Shown in pieces: positions 8,676 to 15,736 of a stretch of 64,000 bases of DNA (positions are counted from its first letter, which is position 1; every line of letters begins with the position of its first letter). The notes under the pieces are model-generated. The model had not been told where the DNA came from. It did not search any database and saw only the letters and a list, made by a program, of their open reading frames with translations. A program made the translations under genes and the position numbers. The DNA is from Deltaproteobacteria bacterium (GTDB lineage: Bacteria; JAMCPX01), in the NCBI GenBank assembly GCA_023382265.1, contig JAMCPX010000007.1, positions 1 to 64,000 on the forward strand. Reading direction: 5' to 3'.

Positions 8676-10025
8676 CTTTTAATCGCACCAGTATGGAATT
8701 GAAACTATATGCTGTTAAATGTCCCCACCGAACCCCTAACTTTTAATCGCACCAGTATGGAATTGAAACTTCTTTGCAGTTATTTCGTCAATTTTACCTG
8801 TAATTCTTTTAATCGCACCAGTATGGAATTGAAACGTAGATAATAAACTACTGTGTCCTAAAAGTTCTTTCACTTTTAATCGCACCAGTATGGAATTGAA
8901 ACCAGACTCAACCGATCCTACAAAACGACCTTTATCCTCTTTTAATCGCACCAGTATGGAATTGAAACAGCATCAACGATATTCGGGACTCGTCATTCGT
9001 CGGTCCTTTTAATCGCACCAGTATGGAATTGAAACAATATCGTTGATGCTCGGCTCACCATCTTCTTTGCTCTTTTAATCGCACCAGTATGGAATTGAAA
9101 CTATAAAAGATGGCTTAGAAGAGGCTATAATTCTGTCTTTTAATCGCACCAGTATGGAATTGAAACCACTCAGTTGGGCGGCAAATTATGGGTATGTCGA
9201 TCTTTTAATCGCACCAGTATGGAATTGAAACGACATTTTTTCAGAAGAACCTGCTTCAGATGCACCCTTTTAATCGCACCAGTATGGAATTGAAACTTTG
9301 GTCCCATGCTACACCTCACCTATCAGGTTTTTCTTTTAATCGCACCAGTATGGAATTGAAACATATATATATATGAACTCGGAAACTTTTAAAAACATCT
9401 TTTAATCGCACCAGTATGGAATTGAAACGCGATAATAAATAATCGTTAATGTCGTCAAGTATTACTTTTAATCGCACCAGTATGGAATTGAAACCGCTCC
9501 CCGCCTGCGGCGTGCCAGGCGCGGACAACTTTTAATCGCACCAGTATGGAATTGAAACTTACCTGCCGCCCAGCTGAGTGCGGTATCGCCGTACCTTTTA
9601 ATCGCACCAGTATGGAATTGAAACTTATCATAAAAAAAGATGAATGCAATTGTGATATTAATCTTTTAATCGCACCAGTATGGAATTGAAACTAAATAGT
9701 ATAGCCTCCAGTATCATGTGGATCGTCTGACTTTTAATCGCACCAGTATGGAATTGAAACTGATCTCTCGTCTGGGCTTTGGGAGTTAGATAGCTCTTTT
9801 AATCGCACCAGTATGGAATTGAAACCTCGTATATTATCTGCTGATAGGTATTGGGCACGCTCCTTTTAATCGCACCAGTATGGAATTGAAACCCTGCAAT
9901 GCAGGACCGCCACGATAGCGCAATGAAGCTTTTAATCGCACCAGTATGGAATTGAAACAAAATCTCAGCAGGCTCGGAAGATTTAGACAAGTACACTTTT
10001 AATCGCACCAGTATGGAATTGAAAC
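8676..10025 (+). CRISPR. CRISPR array, 21 repeats of 30 bases and 20 spacers
   Basis: The 30-base repeat begins CTTTTAATCG and ends GAATTGAAAC; all 21 copies read as identical. Starts are at 8676, 8740, 8806, 8873, 8939, 9006, 9072, 9137, 9202, 9267, 9333, 9399, 9465, 9529, 9595, 9663, 9731, 9796, 9863, 9929 and 9996. The 20 spacers are 34-38 bases long. The predicted crRNA handle is ATTGAAAC. Identical repeats, with no decay even at the far end, suggest a working array; a single altered repeat (11871-11900) lies beyond an interrupting phage block. Several spacers translate into phage or mobile-element motifs (see findings). Confidence 0.99.
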
Positions 10026-10054
10026 TTATTTAATATTGAACCCGTCAAATTTAA

Positions 10055-10354
10055 CATCGCCTTTTTGACTTTATTATTATTTGTGTTGCAGGATTTATCA
10101 TACTTTGGTTTATAAGAGAATCTTTTAAATCCCTTAGGCAGATATTAATTGTTGTTGCCAAAATCATTCGCTATATAATAGATGTCTTTCCTCATTCTAC
10201 AAAGAAAATTAAAGAAAGTTTTGCCGAGACTATTACTGTTCAGAAGACAAAAGGCATAAGCATTGTAACCAAAATCGCGATTGGGGTTTTTATTGGCTTC
10301 TTTGGATTGCTTGCCATTTTTTTGATATATGCAAGTCTAACGCCTACACCCTAA
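10055..10354 (+). pseudogene. Membrane protein gene, 5' end missing
   Basis: An open frame of 99 codons without any ATG, GTG or TTG near its start runs from a stop at 10052-10054 to TAA at 10352-10354. It encodes a hydrophobic segment near the front (IIICVAGFIILWF), a charged middle, and a second hydrophobic segment close to the C-terminus (IAIGVFIGFFGLLAIFLIYAS). The missing start and the position 30 bases after the last array repeat indicate that its 5' part was lost when the array and phage DNA were joined. It converges on and overlaps the gpG gene by a few bases. I do not recognise the family. Confidence 0.5.
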
Positions 10355-10806
10355 TCCACTTTTAACGCCGCTTCAATAGCCTCTATAATCTCATTTATAT
10401 CGTCATTATCCAGGACGAGGAAGGGATGCGCGGGAATGCGGGCGCTCTGGTTTCTGCCGGCAAGTCCGCCGAATTGATGGATTGCGGCATAAGCTTTATT
10501 TGTTCCAACCGATGCGCTGTTGGCATCGAAATCGGTTGTCACAGATGAAGCAAGCGAGCCGGTGCGCTGGAGCATTTGCCCGGGCCAGTGCCCTTGTTTC
10601 TCACGCTGTTTTATTGTCGAGAGTGCAAGAGGCAGCCAGTGGTCATGGCGGCCTTCCTTCTCAAAGTTTTGTTCCACCGCATCAGCCATGATGCCGGCGA
10701 TTTTGCGCATGACCGGCGTCATATCCTTGCTGGTTGCCTCCAGCTGCTTGAGTAGCTTCACGACATCACGGTCGTCTATGTGCACGTATATGGTAGTTTC
10801 ACTCAT
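10351..10806 (-). CDS. Phage virion morphogenesis protein, Mu gpG-like
   Basis: A 151-residue protein with the layout of the phage virion morphogenesis (gpG / tail completion S) family. It has a short N-terminal helix pair, then QNFEKEGRHDHWLPLALSTI and QREKQGHWPGQMLQRTGSL, then AYAAIHQFGG and a late RIPAHPFLVLD segment. These conserved blocks (F-x-x-E-G, W-x-x-L-x-x-x-T, I-L-x-x-T-G-x-L, A-x-I-H-Q-F-G-G, I-P-A-R-P-F-L) are all present, so the reading frame looks intact. In Mu-like phages this gene follows gpF, as here. No other structural genes follow, so it cannot form particles alone. Confidence 0.85.
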   Translation of the reverse strand: MSETTIYVHIDDRDVVKLLKQLEATSKDMTPVMRKIAGIMADAVEQNFEKEGRHDHWLPLALSTIKQREKQGHWPGQMLQRTGSLASSVTTDFDANSASVGTNKAYAAIHQFGGLAGRNQSARIPAHPFLVLDNDDINEIIEAIEAALKVD

Positions 10807-10917
10807 TTTGACATAACCTTTTTTTGGTGTATATATTATAATAATTATCAGGAATCATCGATACTGCCGCTTGCGGCGGTGCAACCTTATCCGGGGCTTT
10901 GGTCGGTGGTTCCTTTT

Positions 10918-11430
10918 TTATTTTTTTATACTCTTTGGAAACAACAATGTCCCAGTGCGCTGTTTGTTCAGGTAATCCAGATTCCCGGGCTGAAAAGTAG
11001 TTGTTCCCTGCCATGTACCATTAATATTATCAAAGACTGCATATCCGCCGATCTTCCCGCTGGCGTCTTTATATATGCCGATATATCGTCGGCACAGCCG
11101 CCATTTACCGTCTTGCGTTTGTACAAAGGTCTCCCAGATTTCAGAAGGATGTTTTATCGTATCAGCAAGCATAGGGAGGTAAATCTCCCGGTCGGCCTGA
11201 AAGACTTTATAATCTTTATATTGATCCTGGACCGGCTTACTTTTGTCTCTTGTAAAAAGAGCATCAGAAACCACAAGTGGAACGTTTGCATCGTCCGTAA
11301 AAACCACCGGTGGGGCACCTACTTTTGTTCCAAAAATATTCAGAAATTTATCGATGTACTGTATAGGCGTATCGTTACTCTGTTGATGAGCAGGTTGTAT
11401 GAGGGCCGTTGTAAGCGGCGCGGCATACAT
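10918..11430 (-). CDS. PBECR2-like phage nuclease-domain protein
   Basis: A 170-residue protein matching the phage Barnase-EndoU-ColicinE5/D-RelE-like nuclease group (PBECR2 as I remember it): FLNIFGTKVGAPPVVFTDD near residue 30, then PLVVSDALF, LADTIKHPSEIW, KWRLCRRYIGIY and a C-terminal TWQGTTTFQPG with YLNKQRTGTLLF. In Mu-like phages this domain is usually fused to the C-terminus of gpF or lies next to it. Here it is separate, five bases after the gpF stop. The family is predicted to be RNA-cleaving and may act during or after DNA ejection; that function is prediction. Confidence 0.7.
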   Translation of the reverse strand: MYAAPLTTALIQPAHQQSNDTPIQYIDKFLNIFGTKVGAPPVVFTDDANVPLVVSDALFTRDKSKPVQDQYKDYKVFQADREIYLPMLADTIKHPSEIWETFVQTQDGKWRLCRRYIGIYKDASGKIGGYAVFDNINGTWQGTTTFQPGNLDYLNKQRTGTLLFPKSIKK

Positions 11431-11434
11431 ATTA

Positions 11435-11870
11435 CTACAGGGGATCGTCGAGGGGAGTATATATGCCGGTTGATTTGTATGGAGGTGGTGTTGGTTTGAG
11501 CGTAAAAGGCGCCATGTCGTCGCGACCAGGGCAGTAGCTCCAGCCTTTGTCCGGAGCGATATCCATACCGGTGACCGGGTCGTGAAATGTTGTCACCGGA
11601 ACTTTCTCATTCGAGCCTTTGCTGAGCGGCTCATAAGTCGTACTCATATTCCCCGCCGACGATTCCACCTTTGCACCGCTACGTTTCAGGGCGCTCTCGC
11701 TCAGGGCTGCCGTACGGCAACGGCAATTAAATCCGTTCGGGGGAAAGTGGGAGCGCCAGAATGGATCATCATACCGAAACACTATGCCGTTAAGTGCCGC
11801 GTGCGTGGGACGTGTCTTTGCATCCATAACCGCGACATACTCCCAGTATGGACGATCTGCCGCCATATCA
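11435..11870 (-). pseudogene. Mu gpF-like phage head protein, N-terminus lost
   Basis: The frame encodes the conserved C-terminal part of the gpF head morphogenesis family: RPYWEYVAVMDAKTRPTHAAL, then DDPFWRSHFPPNGFNCRCR. The usual N-terminal two thirds (over 200 residues) are missing. Upstream, the frame runs directly into the reverse complement of a CRISPR repeat (11871-11900) and opens formally at 11926, giving a meaningless hybrid start. The break is at the exact repeat edge, so the gene was cut by the event that joined phage DNA to the array. Confidence 0.85.
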
Positions 11871-11900
11871 CTTTTAATCTCACCAGTATGGAATTGAAAC
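11871..11900 (+). repeat. Detached CRISPR repeat, one mismatch
   Basis: This 30-base unit matches the array repeat at 29 of 30 positions (CTTTTAATCT instead of CTTTTAATCG at its start) and has the same orientation. It lies 1845 bases beyond repeat 21. Terminal repeats are often slightly degenerate, so this is probably the original last repeat of the array. Because phage DNA, not a repeat, lies on its left, the sequence before it cannot be processed into a crRNA with a normal 5' handle. Confidence 0.95.
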
Positions 11901-12246
11901 TTCCGTGACAATTCCCGTGGATACAATTAACCCAAAAAATACAATAGGGCAGATTTAAAGATACAAACCTTTTGCAAGCCCTTCTGAGATCAAAAAGAGA
12001 GAAACGAAAGCGTGGCTATTGAAGATAAGATTTCACTTAAAAAATACCGCCCAAAATAGGTTCTCTGAGAACATTTTCTATGAACCCCGTTAGAAAAGAC
12101 ATGGCTTTTGTCCTTTTTTTTTGCACTATGCAGGCAGACAGTTTTAAGACTCCGAACCCTTTTCACTGCCGTGTCTGGGAATATTGTTTGCAATCAACAG
12201 GTTGGAAAGCTTTTAGTCCAGTGGGTTGAAAGATCTTTATAACCAA
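11901..12246. other. Gene-free stretch after the detached repeat
   Basis: These 346 bases are the trailer of the CRISPR locus up to the next gene. A 67-codon frame exists on the - strand (11990-12193), but it has no recognisable motif, no ribosome-binding site and an unusual composition. I see no further repeat copy, tRNA or clear terminator. Confidence 0.5.
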
Positions 12247-12918
12247 TCATTTCCTGTATTTCCCATCAGACTCAATCCATTTTTTTACCGCGTGTAACGC
12301 CTTTGGTAGATCTTTCCGTGTTAGATAATTCTCCACAAACTCAGGAACAAAAGAGCCTACATCGAGTTTGCTTCCGTACCGTGCAAGCGTATGATCATCA
12401 TCAATTTTATAAAACTGCCAGTAGCCGTACAGATCTTTTATGTCATGTTTGTATGACTTATCCAGTTTCCATGTTAATCTATAATCATTATCTTGAAAGT
12501 AATGGTTTACACGGTAGCGGATTGTAAAGAATAAAGCCTTTACGGTAAACGCCACTGTATTGCCGTTCTTATAGCTATTTACAAGATTTGATTCCTCAAG
12601 ATCGGGTATGTATTGTGCCTGACATTCTGTACATTTTATCAATCTCCAGACCTTCTCAATAGGTTTGTTGATAACGAGGGATGCCTTAATCAGAGATTTA
12701 TTTCTATTCTCGGATTTTGAATCTTGTTTGAGGATAACAATCTCCCCTGCCTCAAGGTTATTTATGTCTGTAATTGTTAATCCTGCGAGTGCTTTTGGAG
12801 AAAGTGGTGGAGAGGATAGTTTTATTGTATCATTTCCATATACTGTTCGAGTGAGAGATATAAACAGTAACAAGCTCAATAGCAGGGTAGTGTTTTTTAA
12901 TAGATTCACGTGCTTCAC
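12247..12918 (-). CDS. Exported START/SRPBCC-like lipid-binding domain protein
   Basis: A 223-residue protein with an N-terminal signal sequence (LLKNTTLLLSLLLFISLTR, about residues 6-24) and a single SRPBCC/START-like domain, seen in the pattern INKPIEKVWRLIKC, then YIPDLEESN and a late helix before the C-terminus. Such domains bind hydrophobic ligands in a helix-grip fold. The predicted location is periplasmic or membrane-attached. The start is GTG with GGAGG five bases upstream. The gene follows the FMN-binding protein at 12933 by 14 bases in the same direction, so they probably share a transcript. The ligand is unknown. Confidence 0.7.
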   Translation of the reverse strand: MKHVNLLKNTTLLLSLLLFISLTRTVYGNDTIKLSSPPLSPKALAGLTITDINNLEAGEIVILKQDSKSENRNKSLIKASLVINKPIEKVWRLIKCTECQAQYIPDLEESNLVNSYKNGNTVAFTVKALFFTIRYRVNHYFQDNDYRLTWKLDKSYKHDIKDLYGYWQFYKIDDDHTLARYGSKLDVGSFVPEFVENYLTRKDLPKALHAVKKWIESDGKYRK

Positions 12919-12932
12919 AATACCTCCGTTAA

Positions 12933-13331
12933 TTATGCAATTCTTTCACCAGCAGTGGGACCTGGCTTAAGATTGTAAATCTCTTCAACCTTTACTGCTA
13001 TAACAGCTAAAGGTGCCGGTCTGTTTAATTGAGCAGCCATTTCTTTTGCTTTTTCAAAAATCGGGCCCGATGTAACAATGCCGGCATGCCCAAAAAACCT
13101 AAAACCTTCTGTTCTCTCTTTATTCACCACGGCGATTGCAACAATCGGATTTTCCTTTATATTTGAAAAAGTCCTTTTACCGGTACCTTCATTAAAGATA
13201 ATTGTTTCATCATCCAAAGCTCTTGTACTTTTTTTAGGACCTACATCAGGTATGCCCTGTTTGTTTGCAGTGGCTACAAAGCATTGATTCTCGGCTATTA
13301 ATGTTTTCATAGCATCGGTTAATTTAGTCAT
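12933..13331 (-). CDS. Pyridoxamine 5'-phosphate oxidase-like FMN-binding protein
   Basis: A 132-residue split-barrel flavoprotein of the PNPOx-like group: MTKLTDAMKTLIAENQCFVATANKQGIPDVGPKK at the start, then IIFNEGTGKRTFSNIKENP and a VAIAVVNKERTEGFRFFGHA strand. Proteins of this short type bind FMN (or F420/haem in other branches) and usually have no proven substrate; they are not the vitamin B6 enzyme PdxH. AGGAGATAA directly precedes the ATG. It is the first gene of a probable two-gene unit with the START-like gene. Confidence 0.8.
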   Translation of the reverse strand: MTKLTDAMKTLIAENQCFVATANKQGIPDVGPKKSTRALDDETIIFNEGTGKRTFSNIKENPIVAIAVVNKERTEGFRFFGHAGIVTSGPIFEKAKEMAAQLNRPAPLAVIAVKVEEIYNLKPGPTAGERIA

Positions 13332-13680
13332 ATTTATCTCCTTTTTTTATCTTATTGTCACATCATGTACAACAATTTTTATATTTAACTCAATTCACTT
13401 TAATTTCCAATAAATATTGATTCGAAATGCCTTTGCCCTATGGTGCTTGTCATAAGGTACAATGTCCTGACAGGGTGGCATGGAATTCCCGGTCACCCAT
13501 TTTTAATCTTACCTAAAACTACACTCTGATCTATGATGCAGAAACTTTTTTTAAAAATACGTTTAACAAATAGAAATGGAGGTAAAAATAAAAAAATCAT
13601 GATCGGCTTTTCAACTTTCCAACATAAGCAGGTTAAGCTTTATACAGTTATTGTAGTAATATTAAGGAAGCGGCTGCGGG
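13332..13680. other. Gene-free stretch
   Basis: About 350 AT-rich bases upstream of the FMN-binding protein gene. They should hold its promoter, but I cannot point to a convincing -35/-10 pair. No RNA gene, repeat or terminator is recognisable. Confidence 0.4.
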
Positions 13681-13773
13681 TTAGACTTTTTCAGGCAAAG
13701 ATATTGTAGAATGATGCGACAAACCAGCTGGTATGGCTGTTTTTTTTACTTCACTCGACGATGGTTTGTCCAT
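13681..13773 (-). CDS. Possible 30-residue peptide
   Basis: An ATG at 13773 preceded by GGGG at a suitable distance opens a 30-codon frame (start MDKPSSSEVKKTAIPAGLS) that ends at 13681, just downstream of the cytochrome c gene on the same strand. It has no known motif. It may be the remaining N-terminus of a lost gene or a chance frame. The call rests only on the ribosome-binding site and position. Confidence 0.25.
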   Translation of the reverse strand: MDKPSSSEVKKTAIPAGLSHHSTISLPEKV

Positions 13774-13793
13774 ATACACCCCAGTCGCTTGTA

Positions 13794-14219
13794 TCACTGC
13801 GGCTTCCCGCCCATGTCCATCGGCTTGCCCTGGGAAAGCGAGGTAATGTAGCTGACCAAGGCGTTCATCTCGGCGCTGCCGTAAGCGGGGGGCTTGCCAT
13901 GAAGCGCACCAACGATACAATTCCCGATCTGGTCTTCCAATGTAATCACCTTGTTAACCTTGGGATTGAAGCGGGGGAAAATGGTTGCGGCATTGGCGAG
14001 GCTTGGGAATTTCATGCCGCCTGGCATCCTGCCTGGTTCTATCCCACCATCAGTGTGACAGGTTTCGCATGTCTTACCGTTGCCGCCGAAAGTACCATGT
14101 ATGAATAGATCCTTACCTTGCTGGATTGCCTTTTCCAGTTGCGGCTTGCCGGCGGCGTAAAGAATCGAAGAAAAAACCATCATGATCACTACACTGAACA
14201 ATGGTGTAATGCGTTTCAT
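13794..14219 (-). CDS. Exported monohaem c-type cytochrome
   Basis: A 141-residue protein with an N-terminal signal sequence (ITPLFSVVIMMVFSSILYA) and one haem attachment motif, CETCH, at about residue 60. The C-terminal part, NCIVGALHGKPPAYGSAEMNALVSYITSLSQGK, has the pattern of the SoxX/thiosulfate dehydrogenase type of class I cytochrome. It should carry electrons in the periplasm. The physiological partner is not evident, but the sulfite-exporter-type permease gene upstream makes a role in sulfur compound metabolism reasonable (inference). The ribosome-binding site AGGAGATT is clear. Confidence 0.85.
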   Translation of the reverse strand: MKRITPLFSVVIMMVFSSILYAAGKPQLEKAIQQGKDLFIHGTFGGNGKTCETCHTDGGIEPGRMPGGMKFPSLANAATIFPRFNPKVNKVITLEDQIGNCIVGALHGKPPAYGSAEMNALVSYITSLSQGKPMDMGGKPQ

Positions 14220-14323
14220 TGTTAATCTCCTTTCAATTTTAAAGTTAATAATCTGTATAAAAATTCTCTTATCCCACCCTCCATTCCTATGTTCTGTTTC
14301 AGCGGCATCTTATAGTTACCCTT

Positions 14324-14740
14324 CTAACGCAAGAAGAGGCTGTAAGTCAGAACACTGAATACTAACGCAGTGAAAAACGTGTACTTGCGATTGCGCTCCA
14401 CGAAGGCAAAGTAGAGCATAGAGGCAAACACGCGCAGGTATGGCGTCAGCATCAGCGTGGCAATCCCCATGCTGATGAAGAGATGCGGTTGAAAATCGCC
14501 AGATAACATCTGCCGTATATCTGTAAGCACAAAGACGTACAAATTCATGCCCGCTATAGAATATGTAATCCCCAGTTGACCGGTCACCAGCCAGCTCCAG
14601 ACAATACCAATGGCAATCAGTGCCATGCTCAGTAACACACCGATCAACAAAATGTATCCAACCAGAGCTTCCATATCAAAACCCGACCTCTTTGTACCGG
14701 CCGGTTGATGCCTATCTGTTGTTCCCTCAAGTGCTATCAT
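14324..14740 (-). CDS. DUF1634 membrane protein
   Basis: A 138-residue protein with three to four membrane segments (YILLIGVLLSMALIAIGIV; a middle one around LMLTPYLRVFASMLYFAF; and FFTALVFSVLTYSLFL at the end), in the pattern of DUF1634. This family is commonly encoded next to TauE/SafE permeases, as here, where its ATG overlaps the stop of the permease gene (ATGA at 14737-14740). A joint function as a transporter accessory is likely but unproven. The soluble start up to residue 22 is not conserved, so a later Met (MEALVGY) could be the true start. Confidence 0.8.
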   Translation of the reverse strand: MIALEGTTDRHQPAGTKRSGFDMEALVGYILLIGVLLSMALIAIGIVWSWLVTGQLGITYSIAGMNLYVFVLTDIRQMLSGDFQPHLFISMGIATLMLTPYLRVFASMLYFAFVERNRKYTFFTALVFSVLTYSLFLR

Positions 14741-15567
14741 CTTATAATTCCGATCCCGCGCAAAATCATTTCAATACCTAATACCGCTAAAACCACTAAG
14801 AAAAAATGGCGTATTTTTTGATTTGTGAACCTGACGAGTAGCCGTGTGGCAATAAATGCGCCTATAAGAATGCCCAGAATCACAGGCGCAGCAAGCCCTG
14901 GATCGATCAAACCTGCTGCAAGATAAACACTCGCGCCTGCAAGCGCCGTCACACCGATAATCAGGTTGCTTGTGGTGGTGGACACTTTCGGCGGCAGTCC
15001 CATTACCAGATCGTGGATCAACACCTTGAGTGCTCCTGCTCCGATCCCGAGTAGCCCGGCGATCAATCCTGCACCAAACATAAGCGGCCCGCCAAAGTAG
15101 GCACGCACCCCGCGATAGCTGATGGTTTGTCCAACTGCCTGGTCATAATAACTCCCTTCTAATTGCAGCCACTTGGAAAACGCATCTTGATGTGTAACGG
15201 GTGTCCATCCATCGTGCCTCTGCAAGAAAAGAGCCGCCCATGCTCCCAGCAACACGATTCCGAAAACGAAAAAAAGCGGACCCTGTGCCGAAACCACGGT
15301 TATTGCTGCACCAACCAGTGCACCTACAATTGTAAACATCTCAAGGAACATGCCGACCTTGAGATTGGTAATATGATCACGCACATACGCCGAGGCTGAA
15401 CCGCTTGATGTGGCAATTACTGAGACAATACTAATGGCAATGGCATGCTTGATGTCCATGCCCATCAAAGTGAGAGCTGGAATAAGAACAACACCGCCGC
15501 CCATCCCGCTCATCGCACCGATAAAACCTGCTATAATGGAAATAAAAAAAAGTAATTCGAAAGACAC
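14737..15567 (-). CDS. TauE/SafE family anion permease
   Basis: A 276-residue permease of the sulfite exporter TauE/SafE family with about eight membrane segments in two repeated halves. The family hallmark GxxxGxGGG appears at the start (GAMSGMGGGVVLIPAL) and again mid-protein (GLLGIGAGALKVLIHDLVMG). These proteins move sulfite, sulfoacetate or related anions across the inner membrane. GTG at 15567 is chosen as the start because AAGGAG lies six bases upstream; a TTG at 15582 is in frame but lacks a ribosome-binding site. It is coupled to the DUF1634 gene. Confidence 0.85.
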   Translation of the reverse strand: MSFELLFFISIIAGFIGAMSGMGGGVVLIPALTLMGMDIKHAIAISIVSVIATSSGSASAYVRDHITNLKVGMFLEMFTIVGALVGAAITVVSAQGPLFFVFGIVLLGAWAALFLQRHDGWTPVTHQDAFSKWLQLEGSYYDQAVGQTISYRGVRAYFGGPLMFGAGLIAGLLGIGAGALKVLIHDLVMGLPPKVSTTTSNLIIGVTALAGASVYLAAGLIDPGLAAPVILGILIGAFIATRLLVRFTNQKIRHFFLVVLAVLGIEMILRGIGIIR

Positions 15568-15663
15568 GGTAAGCTCCTTCAATGTTGTGTATAGTTTGAC
15601 GCTTTGAACATGTCAAGGAACCATGGGGCGGTCTGCTCTCAACGACTTATTTGAAAAACAAAA

Positions 15664-15736
15664 AGCTGGGAGTGGGACTTGAACCCGCAACCTGCGCATT
15701 ACGAATGCGCTGCTCTACCAATTGAGCTATCCCAGC
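15664..15736 (-). tRNA. tRNA-Thr (anticodon CGU)
   Basis: A full cloverleaf on the - strand: acceptor GCTGGGA/TCCCAGC, D-arm GCTC/GAGC, anticodon stem GCGCA/TGCGC with loop TTCGTAA (anticodon CGU, reading ACG), and T-arm GCGGG/CCCAC with loop TTCAAGT. The T-stem contains one C-A mismatch, which is unusual. CCA is not encoded; the discriminator base is T. Confidence 0.95.

Larger units (their letters stand above)
10026..11870. mobile_element. Mu-like phage head-gene fragment between CRISPR repeats
   Basis: This 1845-base block separates repeat 21 of the array from a lone 22nd repeat. On the - strand it encodes, in phage order, the C-terminal part of a Mu gpF-like head protein, a PBECR2-like nuclease-domain protein and a gpG-like virion morphogenesis protein. 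On the + strand, at the array side, there is the 3' part of an unrelated membrane protein gene. No integrase, transposase or terminal inverted repeats are visible, so it is a fragment. The right edge is exactly the edge of the detached repeat. Confidence 0.8.

Noticed and set aside
8736-10008. Several 60-70 codon frames on the - strand inside the array
   Set aside because: They are translations of the repeated unit (recurring FNSILVRLK or FQFHTGAIK) plus spacers, not genes.
10780-11499. A 239-codon + frame opposite the phage genes
   Set aside because: It is the antisense of gpG/PBECR2 coding sequence, rich in Cys and Ile, and has no motif.
10026-11870. Spacer matches from the array to the adjacent phage block
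   Set aside because: Reading the 20 spacers against the block by eye gave no match; a proper alignment was not possible here.
11990-12193. A 67-codon - frame in the trailer region
   Set aside because: No ribosome-binding site, no motif, and a composition unlike neighbouring genes.
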